Positions 6,884 to 13,975 of a stretch of DNA of 14,931 nucleotides are shown here, in pieces. The DNA is from Cyanobacteriota bacterium (GTDB lineage Bacteria > Cyanobacteriota > Cyanobacteriia > Leptolyngbyales > Leptolyngbyaceae): the NCBI GenBank assembly GCA_027482985.1, contig JAIXVO010000677.1, positions 1 to 14,931 on the forward strand, in the 5' to 3' direction. The notes under the pieces were generated by a model. It had not been told where the DNA came from, did no database searches, and saw only the letters and a program-made list of their open reading frames with translations. The first letter of the stretch is position 1, and each line of letters starts with the position of its first letter. The position numbers were made by a program, and so were the translations under genes.

Positions 6884-9712
6884 TTATTTCTGGGACGTGG
6901 CAGGAGGCGGACCCGCCGTGACAATCACCAGATTATCAGGATGGAGGAGTTCCTGCAGGGTGCGATTCACCTGATCCGGAGTGAGCGCCTGGATCTTGGC
7001 AGGATACTGACGAATTTCATCCAAACTCAGACCGTGCACCTGATTCATTAAAATCGTGTGGACGCGATCTTCGGGCGCTGCCAGATCCACCGTATAGCTG
7101 CTGATCAGCGATCGCTTGGCGGCTTCGACCTCGGCTGCCGTAAAGCCCTGTTGACGAGCTTGTTGCAACAGACTGATCGTGCTGGCAATGGCGCGATCGG
7201 CATCTTCTGGTGCCGTCTGCATGTAAATCATGAATGGCCCCGAATTAGTACCCGCCTGGAACACGCTGTAGATGCCGTAGGTGAGTCCCTGGCGATCGCG
7301 AATTTCCGTCCCCAGCCGACTGGAGAGGGTATCGCCACCCAAAATCTGGTTCAGCACCTCGGCAGCATAGAACCGCGGATCGCGACGATTAATGCCGTTG
7401 TAGCCCATGAAGGTAATTGACTGCGTTTTACCGGGGAGGGTGGGTGTCAGGCGAGTTGTCCGCTCTGGTAAAGGGACAGCAGGATAAGTGATCTGAGGTT
7501 CCGGATTGGTGCTTTGCCATGACCCAAATTCGCTGGCAAGTAGATTTCTAACGGTGGCTGGATTAAAGTCTCCCGTCAGCGCCAAAATCGTGTCTTCAGG
7601 GCGATATTGCTGCTGGTAGAAGCGCATCACAGCCTCGCGCCGAATTTTGCCCAGGCTGTCCAGTGTGGCGAGCGAGTGGAAGGGATGGTTGGCGGGGTAG
7701 ATAGTTTGTTGGAAGGTCCGTTGGGCGACGCGACCGGGGTCATCCAGCGCCAATTTCAGTTCTGTCAGGGCTTGTTGCCGACTGAGTTCCAGTTCTTTCT
7801 CGGGGAAGGTCGAATTTTGCAACACATCTCCCAGCACTTTGACCAGTGTGGGCAAATCCGCAGCCAAGGCATCGCCAGAAATCGTTACACCTTCCCGCGT
7901 CACGCCAAAGCCCAGCGAGGCACCCCGATTTTCCAGGGTTTTGGCAATCTCTAGCGCCGATCGCGTCTTCGTCCCATTCATCAAGTTCTCTGCGGTCAAT
8001 CGGGCTAATCCCGCAGTGGCCGCTTGGTCGTAAGCCGAACCCGCTGTCACGAAGCCACTCAGCGAAACGGTTGGGGTACTGCGATCGGGCATTAGCAGCA
8101 CCCGCATGCCATTTTTCAGGATGAGGGTTTCGGGTTGAGCCTGGGGTAGCGTAGCACGGCGATCGCCCGACAACGGCGGCAGGTACTTCGCGACTTCGGC
8201 TGGATCAACCGGTGTGCCTGGACTGAATTTTTCCGCCGTCTGCGCGAAGCTACTGGCTCCAGCCCCATTACTACCAGCGACCGTTGTTGGCTCAAAGAAG
8301 CCCACCGTGCGATTCGCGGGTTTTAAGTAAGTCTGTGCTACCCGTTGAATGTCGGCGGGGGTAATCCGGTCGATCGCCGCCAACAGGCGATCGGTAAACT
8401 GATAATCGCCGGTGGTGGTAAAGTCATCGCCCAACTGCATCGCCTGACTGTTAATGTCGCGATTCCGCAAAATGGTGGAAGCTCGAAACTGGGCTTTGGC
8501 GCGGCTCAGTTCTTCAGCAGTCACCCCTTTCGTCTGCAACTCGGCAATCACCTGCTGCAATACGCGATCGAGGTCCGGTAATTTGCGCCCCGGTGCCGCT
8601 GTAATCGACAGTTCATACCACCCGCCGCCCATCAAATTCGCAGCATAACCACTGGCCTCACTTGCCAGCCCCGCTTCCACCAGGGATTGATACAGTCGTG
8701 AACTGCGGCCACTCGCCAAAATCGCATCCATCACTTGCAGCGCGGGTACATCGGGATGCTTCACATCGGGCAAGGGATAGACCGCATTCAACAGCGCTGC
8801 CGTCCCAGGTTCCCGCAAAGTGATGGGGGGATTCGCGGTGGCGGCGGTGGTGACGGGTTTAGGGGTGGGACTGGCGGGCAGGGGAGTCGTGGCTTTGGGA
8901 ATTTGGGCGAAGGTTTGATCGATCAAGCGATTTAACTCAGCCGGCTGAAAATTGCCCACCACCACCAGTACGGCATTATCGGGACGGTAGTAGGTGTCGT
9001 AGTAGTAGCGCACCTGATCGACGGCAAATTTTTCCACATCCGATTTGGTGCCGCCCACGGGTAAGCCATAAGGACTGGTGGGGAAGACCGATCGCATCAC
9101 GGATCGACCTAACCGATAACTGGGACTATTTTCGTAGCCCTGTAACTCTGAGATCACCACTCGCTTTTCGCTGGTCAGGGCGGCTTCGTCAATAATCGAA
9201 TTCTGCATGCGATCGGCTTCTAATACCAACAGCGATTCCAACTTATCGGCTTCAACCGTGCCGAAATAAGCCGTCATGTCATAACTGGTGAAGGCATTGG
9301 AAGCACTCCCTAGCGCACTAAAAAAGCGCCCAAACTGAATGGGACGTTCCTTCGTACCCTTAAACATTAAATGTTCCAACTGGTGCGCGATGCCATTCAC
9401 ACCCGCCGCTTCATTCCGCGACCCAATCCGATACCACACCTGGACGCTCACCACGGGAGCCGTATCGACTGGCTTCATGAGGACGGTGAGACCATTGTCC
9501 AGCACCCGCTTTTGTACGCCTTTCGTCGTTGAGAGGGGCGTGGTATCAGGTTTGACCGCAGCGGGGGGCGATTTTTGAGCGAGTTGGAGGGGTAAATCGA
9601 CCCGGAGTGCTTGCGAGATTGCCGGAGCCGTCGGGATCAGGGTGACGGCTACAAGGCTGAGGAGGAGACCAGTCAGGAACTTGACAGAACGCGATCGATG
9701 AAAAGAAACCAT
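6884..9712 (-). CDS. Exported M16-family zinc protease, two-domain
   Basis: This 942-residue protein is an insulinase-type (M16) peptidase with both halves of the clamp in one chain. Residues 1-34 form a signal peptide (HRSRSVK followed by a Leu/Val core, cleavage near AISQA). The first half (about 65-475) holds the zinc site H110-Q-L-E113-H114 and the third ligand E189, exactly 75 residues after H114. The second half (about 525-940) has lost that motif (RLTAE at the matching place) but keeps the Arg-Tyr pair (R805 and Y812 in RDRQGLTYGIYS) that contacts substrate in M16 enzymes. Two linkers are rich in proline, alanine and threonine (about 273-298) or glycine and serine (about 478-500). It probably degrades peptides in the periplasm. 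The start lacks a visible ribosome binding site. The cupredoxin gene follows directly. Confidence 0.93.
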   Translation of the reverse strand: MVSFHRSRSVKFLTGLLLSLVAVTLIPTAPAISQALRVDLPLQLAQKSPPAAVKPDTTPLSTTKGVQKRVLDNGLTVLMKPVDTAPVVSVQVWYRIGSRNEAAGVNGIAHQLEHLMFKGTKERPIQFGRFFSALGSASNAFTSYDMTAYFGTVEADKLESLLVLEADRMQNSIIDEAALTSEKRVVISELQGYENSPSYRLGRSVMRSVFPTSPYGLPVGGTKSDVEKFAVDQVRYYYDTYYRPDNAVLVVVGNFQPAELNRLIDQTFAQIPKATTPLPASPTPKPVTTAATANPPITLREPGTAALLNAVYPLPDVKHPDVPALQVMDAILASGRSSRLYQSLVEAGLASEASGYAANLMGGGWYELSITAAPGRKLPDLDRVLQQVIAELQTKGVTAEELSRAKAQFRASTILRNRDINSQAMQLGDDFTTTGDYQFTDRLLAAIDRITPADIQRVAQTYLKPANRTVGFFEPTTVAGSNGAGASSFAQTAEKFSPGTPVDPAEVAKYLPPLSGDRRATLPQAQPETLILKNGMRVLLMPDRSTPTVSLSGFVTAGSAYDQAATAGLARLTAENLMNGTKTRSALEIAKTLENRGASLGFGVTREGVTISGDALAADLPTLVKVLGDVLQNSTFPEKELELSRQQALTELKLALDDPGRVAQRTFQQTIYPANHPFHSLATLDSLGKIRREAVMRFYQQQYRPEDTILALTGDFNPATVRNLLASEFGSWQSTNPEPQITYPAVPLPERTTRLTPTLPGKTQSITFMGYNGINRRDPRFYAAEVLNQILGGDTLSSRLGTEIRDRQGLTYGIYSVFQAGTNSGPFMIYMQTAPEDADRAIASTISLLQQARQQGFTAAEVEAAKRSLISSYTVDLAAPEDRVHTILMNQVHGLSLDEIRQYPAKIQALTPDQVNRTLQELLHPDNLVIVTAGPPPATSQK

Positions 9713-9758
9713 AGCAAATGAGATGAGTAATGCCCGATGCCCTCTACTCTAATCCACC

Positions 9759-9783
9759 GCGATCGCCTCTGTGTGGCGATCGC
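9759..9783. repeat. Hairpin built from two HIP1 palindromes
   Basis: GCGATCGCC (9759-9767) and GGCGATCGC (9775-9783) form a perfect 9-bp stem with a 7-nt loop. It lies between the end of cbiO and the start of the M16 gene, both minus strand, and may end or attenuate the transporter transcript. No U tract follows. Confidence 0.45.
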
Positions 9784-9803
9784 ATCTCGAAGCCGTTGAC
9801 TTT

Positions 9804-10574
9804 TTATCGCAAGGGAGCATGTTCCAGTTGACAGTAGGGGCGACTGTAACTGAGCGGCAATTCCAGGGCATATTGCTCCAGCAGGTCAGCATCCCCCAGG
9901 ATGGCGTGGGTTTCGCCGTCGTAGACAATTTGCCCCTGACTCAACAAAATCGTGCGATTGCACAATTCCAGTGCCAAATCGAGATCGTGGGTAGCAATGA
10001 TCTGAGTTTGGGGCAGCGAATCCAGCAGCCGCATCAGTTGGCGGCGCGATCGCGGATCGAGTTGCGCCGTCGGTTCATCCAGGACGATCACCTGGGGTTC
10101 CATCGCCAGGACTCCCGCGATCGCCACCCGCTTTTTCTCACCCCCAGATAAATTTCCAGCAGGTCGTTTGCCAAACCGCATGGGGTCTAACCCGACTGCC
10201 CATAGCGCCAGCTCTGTCCGACGTTCCAGGGCTTCTCCCCGCAGCCCCTGATTCATCGGGCCAAAAGTGACATCCTCCCAAACCGTCGGCATAAACAATT
10301 GGTTGTCAGGATTCTGAAACACTAACCCGACAAAATTCCGAATGGCGGGCAAATTGTCCGCCGTCATGGGCAGTTCGCCAATGGTGATGGTGCCCGTTTG
10401 GGGTAACAGCAAGCCATTCAGATGTTGCAGCAGCGTCGATTTGCCGGAGCCGTTCGCGCCAATCAGCGCCACTCGTTCGGTGGCGTGAATGTAAAAGTGG
10501 ATCTGGTTTAATGCCTGGGTGCCATCGGGATAGGAATAACTGACGTTTTGAATAGAGATGGGGTTATGGTGCAT
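9804..10574 (-). CDS. cbiO: ECF-type cobalt/nickel transporter ATPase
   Basis: This is the ATP-binding subunit of an energy-coupling-factor metal importer, acting on the inner face of the membrane. All ABC motifs are present in the 256 residues: Walker A GANGSGKST (39-47), Q-loop Q87 in VFQNPDNQLF, signature LSGGEKKRV (142-150), Walker B VIVLDEP (162-168) with E167, and the switch histidine H196 in THDLDL. The FQNPDNQLF Q-loop is typical of CbiO/EcfA proteins. It is the last gene of the cbiM-PDGLE-cbiQ-cbiO set, 37 nt after cbiQ. ATG 10574 has no clear ribosome binding site. The metal, cobalt or nickel, cannot be decided from the ATPase. Confidence 0.94.
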   Translation of the reverse strand: MHHNPISIQNVSYSYPDGTQALNQIHFYIHATERVALIGANGSGKSTLLQHLNGLLLPQTGTITIGELPMTADNLPAIRNFVGLVFQNPDNQLFMPTVWEDVTFGPMNQGLRGEALERRTELALWAVGLDPMRFGKRPAGNLSGGEKKRVAIAGVLAMEPQVIVLDEPTAQLDPRSRRQLMRLLDSLPQTQIIATHDLDLALELCNRTILLSQGQIVYDGETHAILGDADLLEQYALELPLSYSRPYCQLEHAPLR

Positions 10575-10611
10575 ACCAGACAGAATGAAGGAACAGTCGT
10601 GTGCACTGCGA

Positions 10612-11403
10612 CTAATTGAAGGTTGATCGCAGTTGCCAATGAAAAATTTGACCGCTGAGTACCAGGATGAGAACGATCGCCAGGGCCCGGCGATCGCGAG
10701 CCTGACTCAAGGGTGGGTCTAGGACTGGCGGTAAGCCCGTATAGCCCCGCGCCAACATCGCCTGATGAATTTGCTCTCCCCGCTCCAAGGTGCGAATAAA
10801 CAAAGACCCCATGATATTGCCGATCACCAAGCGTTTACCCCGCGCCTGAGCAAACAAATTCCGGGATTGAGCGGCTTTTTTCATGCAGTTAATCTCATCC
10901 ACCAATACCTGAATATAGCGATGCATGGAGAATAAAATCGCCACCAATAATTTCGGGACGCGCAATTCCTTCAGGGCGTGGAGCAAGTTGGAAATTGAAG
11001 TGGTCAGCACCAAAATGTTGAGCATCGTCAGGCAGAGCAGCATTTTCAGACTGACACTCCCCAACACCGTCAACCCTTCCGTCGTGATCCGCAAGATCCC
11101 CCATTGCCAAACGACTTCACCCCCACTGCGAAACAGAGTACCTAGCAACACTAAGCCCACAAACAAAAATTCCACCGCCACCCGTTTAATCAAATCCAGG
11201 AGTCGCACCTGGCTGATCACCGCGATCGCTGCCACTGCCAGCCCATACACGGCCCAGGTGAGCCATTGCCCGTTGGGCGTGAGGGCAATCGCAAACACCA
11301 GCAGGAACGCACACAGGACCCGGGTTCTGGGAATGAGTTGATGCCACGGCGTGTTGCGATCGCTCTCCGTATCTAATCGAAATCCGCCAATATGCAAAAG
11401 CAT
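10612..11403 (-). CDS. cbiQ: ECF-type cobalt/nickel transporter transmembrane coupling subunit
   Basis: This is the T component that links the metal-binding CbiM to the CbiO ATPase. The 263-residue protein has hydrophobic helices at about 29-43, 47-65, 75-92, 111-135 and 240-256. A long cytoplasmic region contains the two short coupling-helix motifs of the family, AAQSRN (177-182) and MLARGYTG (216-223), which dock on the ATPase. The ATG has AAGGA upstream that overlaps the stop codon of the preceding PDGLE gene; the gap is 12 nt, so the two are translated from one mRNA. Length and motif order are normal for CbiQ. Confidence 0.93.
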   Translation of the reverse strand: MLLHIGGFRLDTESDRNTPWHQLIPRTRVLCAFLLVFAIALTPNGQWLTWAVYGLAVAAIAVISQVRLLDLIKRVAVEFLFVGLVLLGTLFRSGGEVVWQWGILRITTEGLTVLGSVSLKMLLCLTMLNILVLTTSISNLLHALKELRVPKLLVAILFSMHRYIQVLVDEINCMKKAAQSRNLFAQARGKRLVIGNIMGSLFIRTLERGEQIHQAMLARGYTGLPPVLDPPLSQARDRRALAIVLILVLSGQIFHWQLRSTFN

Positions 11404-11415
11404 GGTTTCGTATCC

Positions 11416-11760
11416 TTAAGCGGGATCATCGGGTGGGCTACCGGGGCGGCGCACCACTAACTTGCCAATGCCATAGGCCAGCCCAAACGTCACTAGCGTC
11501 CCTACTAAGCCTGCTAGGGGAGTCGCCACATTGGCGGGGACATTGCGCACTGAGTACTCCTCAAACACGCTATGAAACGGGAGATTCTTCGCTGGAGTAT
11601 TCTCAGCCGCTTTCTTATCAAATTGATGATCTTGCGACACGCGATCCAGCCCGTCCGGGTTCCGGCTAGCAAACGGCGATAGGAAGATCGCCACCATTAA
11701 CGCCGCCCCTAAGCCTGTCCACATAAAAGCACGATTCCGATTCCGTTGAGCATCTGTCAC
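11416..11760 (-). CDS. PDGLE-domain membrane protein, N-type component of the metal importer
   Basis: A 114-residue protein with two membrane helices, about 12-30 and 81-102, joined by an external loop. The loop opens with NPDGLDRV, the signature of the PDGLE domain. In cobalt and nickel ECF importers such small proteins take the place of CbiN/NikN and help load metal on the M subunit; a stand-alone PDGLE protein is often seen with nickel-type systems, a weak hint only. The frame is open further upstream into the end of cbiM, but GTG 11760 is preferred. GGAG lies 8 nt before it, and the upstream residues look unlike the family. It lies 67 nt after cbiM and 12 nt before cbiQ. Confidence 0.8.
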   Translation of the reverse strand: MTDAQRNRNRAFMWTGLGAALMVAIFLSPFASRNPDGLDRVSQDHQFDKKAAENTPAKNLPFHSVFEEYSVRNVPANVATPLAGLVGTLVTFGLAYGIGKLVVRRPGSPPDDPA

Positions 11761-11827
11761 GGGGTTAACTCCTGCTGCTGTTTGCAAATCATGAAGGTTG
11801 AAGATGGGCGCGAACAAACGCTCGCCC

Positions 11828-12502
11828 TTAACGAGGCACGGGAGTTTTAGCGACTGTGGTTGAGCGGGGCGGCTTGTACAGCAAATCTGGGCGAGTGCGG
11901 TAGACATACCCAATCGCGATCGTCGTAATCACCGCTTCCCCAATCCCAATCATGACGTGCCAACTCGCCATCGCGGAGAGGGCGATCGGCAGTGCGATCG
12001 TGCCGGACAAGGCCAGTTGCACCGCACAGAGCAGGGAGGCGACAAACACACTCACCCAACTGGCGATCGCCGTCCCCGTACCAATGCCGCGCCAGGAATT
12101 CCAACCAAGGGCTTTGCGGATGGTTTCATACACAAAGTAGCCACCAAACGTGCCGACCAAACCCATATTGAAAATATTGGCACCCAGAACCGTAATGCCA
12201 CCATCCTGAAACAACACGGCCTGCACAATAAACACCACAGTCATGACCAGAGAACCGGCCCAGGGTCCGAGTAACACCCCTGCCAGGGTTCCGCCTAATA
12301 AATGCCCGGAAGTGCCACCGGGAATCGGAAAGTTGATCATTTGAGCCGCAAAAATAAAGGCTGCACAGACCCCCATGAGCGGCACGGCTCGTTCCTGATA
12401 GTCACCCTGCACCTTGTTGAGACAAATGGCGATTAGGGCGATCGCGATCAACCAGGTCGCTAAGCTGACGGGTAAACTCAGAAACCCATCGGGGATATGC
12501 AT
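11828..12502 (-). CDS. cbiM: Cobalt/nickel ECF importer substrate-binding subunit
   Basis: This is the membrane S component that binds Co2+ or Ni2+. Counting from ATG 12502, the protein starts MHIPDGFLSLP and has 224 residues with about six to seven helices. In this family the N-terminal Met-His forms part of the metal site together with a histidine at position 67, and H67 falls exactly there (GGTSGHLLGG). That numbering argues that M-H is the mature N-terminus. The frame continues upstream to ATG 12598, adding 32 mostly hydrophobic residues ending in SHLA. Some CbiM proteins carry a cleaved signal before MHI, so the longer form cannot be excluded. Neither start has a clear ribosome binding site. 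It is the first gene of the importer operon. Confidence 0.92.
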   Translation of the reverse strand: MHIPDGFLSLPVSLATWLIAIALIAICLNKVQGDYQERAVPLMGVCAAFIFAAQMINFPIPGGTSGHLLGGTLAGVLLGPWAGSLVMTVVFIVQAVLFQDGGITVLGANIFNMGLVGTFGGYFVYETIRKALGWNSWRGIGTGTAIASWVSVFVASLLCAVQLALSGTIALPIALSAMASWHVMIGIGEAVITTIAIGYVYRTRPDLLYKPPRSTTVAKTPVPR

Positions 12503-12615
12503 CGCCAAGTGAGAGGCGACAGGGAACACAGCCGAGAAGGAGGCGGCCTGATTCCCGCAAAAAACATTAAACAGTAGCAAAATGGTAGCCTCAACCAACG
12601 GATGACGTAAGAGTT

Positions 12616-12644
12616 GTGATAGCGAACTTCAAGTGGTCTTTCAA
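12616..12644 (-). promoter_or_regulatory. Candidate promoter of the metal-importer operon
   Basis: Reading the minus strand, TTGAAA (12644-12639) is followed after 17 nt by TATCAC (12621-12616), matching 5 of 6 and 4 of 6 consensus bases. Transcription would start near 12609. The leader is too short for a cobalamin riboswitch. I see no obvious metal-regulator operator. Confidence 0.35.
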
Positions 12645-12726
12645 TGCTCTAGAGGGGGATTTTCGGCTGAAAAACAGGTCTTTTGGGCAACTTCTAACAA
12701 AAACTTAAGCAATTCCCATTGGGTTC

Positions 12727-12756
12727 TAGACTAATTTGTACCCTTCCACCTATAAT
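12727..12756 (+). promoter_or_regulatory. Promoter of rplS
   Basis: TAGACT (12727-12732), an 18-nt spacer and a perfect TATAAT (12751-12756) lie just upstream of rplS. The implied start near 12763 gives a leader of about 22 nt. It faces away from the candidate cbiM promoter about 85 nt to its left. Confidence 0.6.
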
Positions 12757-12784
12757 TGAAGACTGTGAGTTTTTGACCAGAGCC

Positions 12785-13147
12785 ATGAACGCCTACGAGA
12801 TCATCCGCTCGATTGAAGCGGAACAGATGAAGTCGAATCTGCCAATCATTTACGTTGGCGACACCGTCAAGGTTGGTGTGATTATTCAAGAAGGTGGAAA
12901 AGAGCGGACGCAGCCCTACGAAGGGGTGGTGATCGCTAAACGGGGTGCTGGAATTAACCAGAACATTACCGTCCGCCGTGTGTTTCAAGGAGTCGGCGTG
13001 GAGCGGGTCTTCCTGCTGCACTCACCCCGAATTGAGAGTGTGAAAATCTTGCGTCGTGGTAAAGCCCGCCGTGCGAAGCTCTACTATCTGCGTGACCGTG
13101 TTGGTAAGGCGACCCGCCTGAAACAACGCTTCGATCGCGCGCTCTAG
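12785..13147 (+). CDS. rplS: 50S ribosomal protein L19
   Basis: This is ribosomal protein L19 of the large subunit, located at the interface with the 30S subunit. The 120 residues show the family features: the internal VGDTVKVGV strand, [15 protein letters not shown], the basic [18 protein letters not shown] stretch and the conserved C-terminal [15 protein letters not shown]. The frame is open to 12719, but ATG 12785 (MNAYEIIRS) is the family start, and the -10 box at 12751 lies between the two. tRNA-Trp follows after 140 nt. In cyanobacteria this pair is normally upstream of secE-nusG-rplK, which are missing here. Confidence 0.97.
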   Translation: MNAYEIIRSIEAEQMKSNLPIIYVGDTVKVGVIIQEGGKERTQPYEGVVIAKRGAGINQNITVRRVFQGVGVERVFLLHSPRIESVKILRRGKARRAKLYYLRDRVGKATRLKQRFDRAL

Positions 13148-13232
13148 TCCTGGTCATTCGTTATTGGTTATTTGGGTCTCCTCGCTCCAGACTGTGGCAG
13201 AGGGCACCATTGATGACCAATAACAATTGACT

Positions 13233-13257
13233 GGGAATCGCTTCCGCAGCGAATCCC
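13233..13257 (+). terminator. Hairpin between rplS and tRNA-Trp
   Basis: GGGAATCGCT (13233-13242) and AGCGAATCCC (13248-13257) form a 9-pair stem with one A-A mismatch and a 5-nt loop. It lies just before the AT-rich box that may drive the tRNA. Upstream, GTTATTGGT (13160-13168) and ACCAATAAC (13216-13224) form a separate perfect 9-bp inverted repeat. Confidence 0.4.
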
Positions 13258-13265
13258 GAAGCTGA

Positions 13266-13274
13266 TATTATAAA
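13266..13274 (+). promoter_or_regulatory. Candidate -10 box of the tRNA-Trp gene
   Basis: TATTATAAA contains two overlapping -10-like words (TATTAT and TATAAA) and ends 13 nt before the tRNA. No -35 box is visible. Co-transcription with rplS is also possible. Confidence 0.35.
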
Positions 13275-13287
13275 AACAGTTGGGTTT

Positions 13288-13360
13288 GCGTCCTTAGTTC
13301 AGTTGGTAGAACGCAGGTCTCCAAAACCTGATGTCGAGGGTTCGAGTCCTTCAGGGCGCG
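13288..13360 (+). tRNA. trnW: tRNA-Trp (anticodon CCA)
   Basis: A 73-nt tRNA folds fully. The acceptor stem is GCGTCCT with AGGGCGC (one G-U pair), and the discriminator base is G. The anticodon stem is CAGGT/ACCTG with loop CTCCAAA, giving anticodon CCA at 13321-13323. The T-arm is GAGGG-TTCGAGT-CCTTC. CCA is not encoded. Confidence 0.97.
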
Positions 13361-13363
13361 TTT

Positions 13364-13406
13364 AACAGAAAAGCCTCAGGGCCAAGTGTTCTGAGGTTTT
13401 TCTGTT
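13364..13406 (+). terminator. Terminator after tRNA-Trp
   Basis: AACAGAAAAGCCTCAG (13364-13379) pairs with CTGAGGTTTTTCTGTT (13391-13406) over 16 positions with one G-U pair and an 11-nt loop. The right arm is U-rich. It is nearly symmetrical, so it could also stop transcription arriving from the mobile elements on the other side. Confidence 0.8.
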
Positions 13407-13598
13407 TCTAAGCTGTTTTTGCTTTCAGTACACATAAACTAAGTTTGGGGTAATGGTTGGGTCATTTTTGGCGTTTTTGGGGTAAAAATTTCCCGGTTTT
13501 GGCTGTTACTTGAGTAGAAACAACGGCTCCCTCTTCGGTCACGTTAGCGAGAGAAAATCAGAATAGAATATAGAACGATTGAGAGGTACCAAAGTTCT
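13407..13598. other. Gap between tRNA-Trp terminator and IS701 remnant
   Basis: This 192-nt AT-rich stretch contains no secE-like start and no gene. It probably includes the left end of the IS701-like element, whose border I cannot place. Several T-rich words (TTTTTGG) occur, but no clear inverted repeat partner is present. Confidence 0.4.
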
Positions 13599-13887
13599 AT
13601 GCCAGCTTCCAGAGCGGCTCGACCAACGATTCGCTTTGTCGATGAGTATTGCCAACTGTATGTGAATGTGTTTTCAGACGTGCGCAGCTTTGAAGCGTTT
13701 AAGTACTTGCGTTTGGGGTTGATCAGCGAGGTCAAATGGAAATCATTGCCCGCGATTGCGAAAGCGGTTGGACTCGAAAACCAATATGACTTACATCACT
13801 TCTTATGGAAATCTCCTTGGCAAGCTATCAGACTCGCCAAAGACGATTAGAAATTATGCTCAAAGTGCTCAATGGTCAGGAGTGCAT
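13599..13887 (+). pseudogene. Broken IS701-family transposase, N-terminal remnant
   Basis: The 83-codon frame from ATG 13599 begins MPASRAARPTIRFVDEY and reads through FEAFKYLRLGLISE and LPAIAKAVGLENQ, which I recognise as the N-terminus of IS701-like transposases common in cyanobacteria. After KSPW (ending 13820) the frame runs out at a TAG (13848-13850). The homologous sequence continues in another frame (YQTRQRRLEIMLKVLNGQE, 13826-13882), so one base has been lost between about 13821 and 13826. Homology then stops near 13887, where the next element starts. Only about 95 of an expected 400 or so residues remain, none of the catalytic residues are left, and the copy must be dead. Any remaining 3' part would lie beyond the ISKra4 element, outside the window. 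Confidence 0.8.
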
Positions 13888-13975
13888 CCCACTTTTGCGA
13901 TAAGCATAAGTACTTAATTCTGTTTTTAGGTAGTCAGGCTACACTTTGAGCAGTTCCATCTCTTGAAACTGCCCT

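Noticed and set aside
6884..9712. Plus-strand open frames within the M16 gene (for example 7058-7420 and 7607-7954)
   Set aside because: They are antisense to a gene with clear M16 motifs, and their composition reflects the opposite strand.
11761..11913. Longer PDGLE-protein start overlapping the end of cbiM
   Set aside because: GGAG is correctly spaced for GTG 11760, and the extra 51 residues are the antiparallel-frame reading of cbiM and its spacer without family features.
12599..12784. Cobalamin riboswitch before cbiM
   Set aside because: The divergent spacer to rplS is too short once both promoters are placed, and no B12-box-like conserved core is seen.
13288..13360. tRNA-Trp as an integration site for a genomic island
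   Set aside because: No integrase or duplicated tRNA 3' end is visible; the neighbouring elements are transposase-type insertion sequences that do not need a tRNA site.
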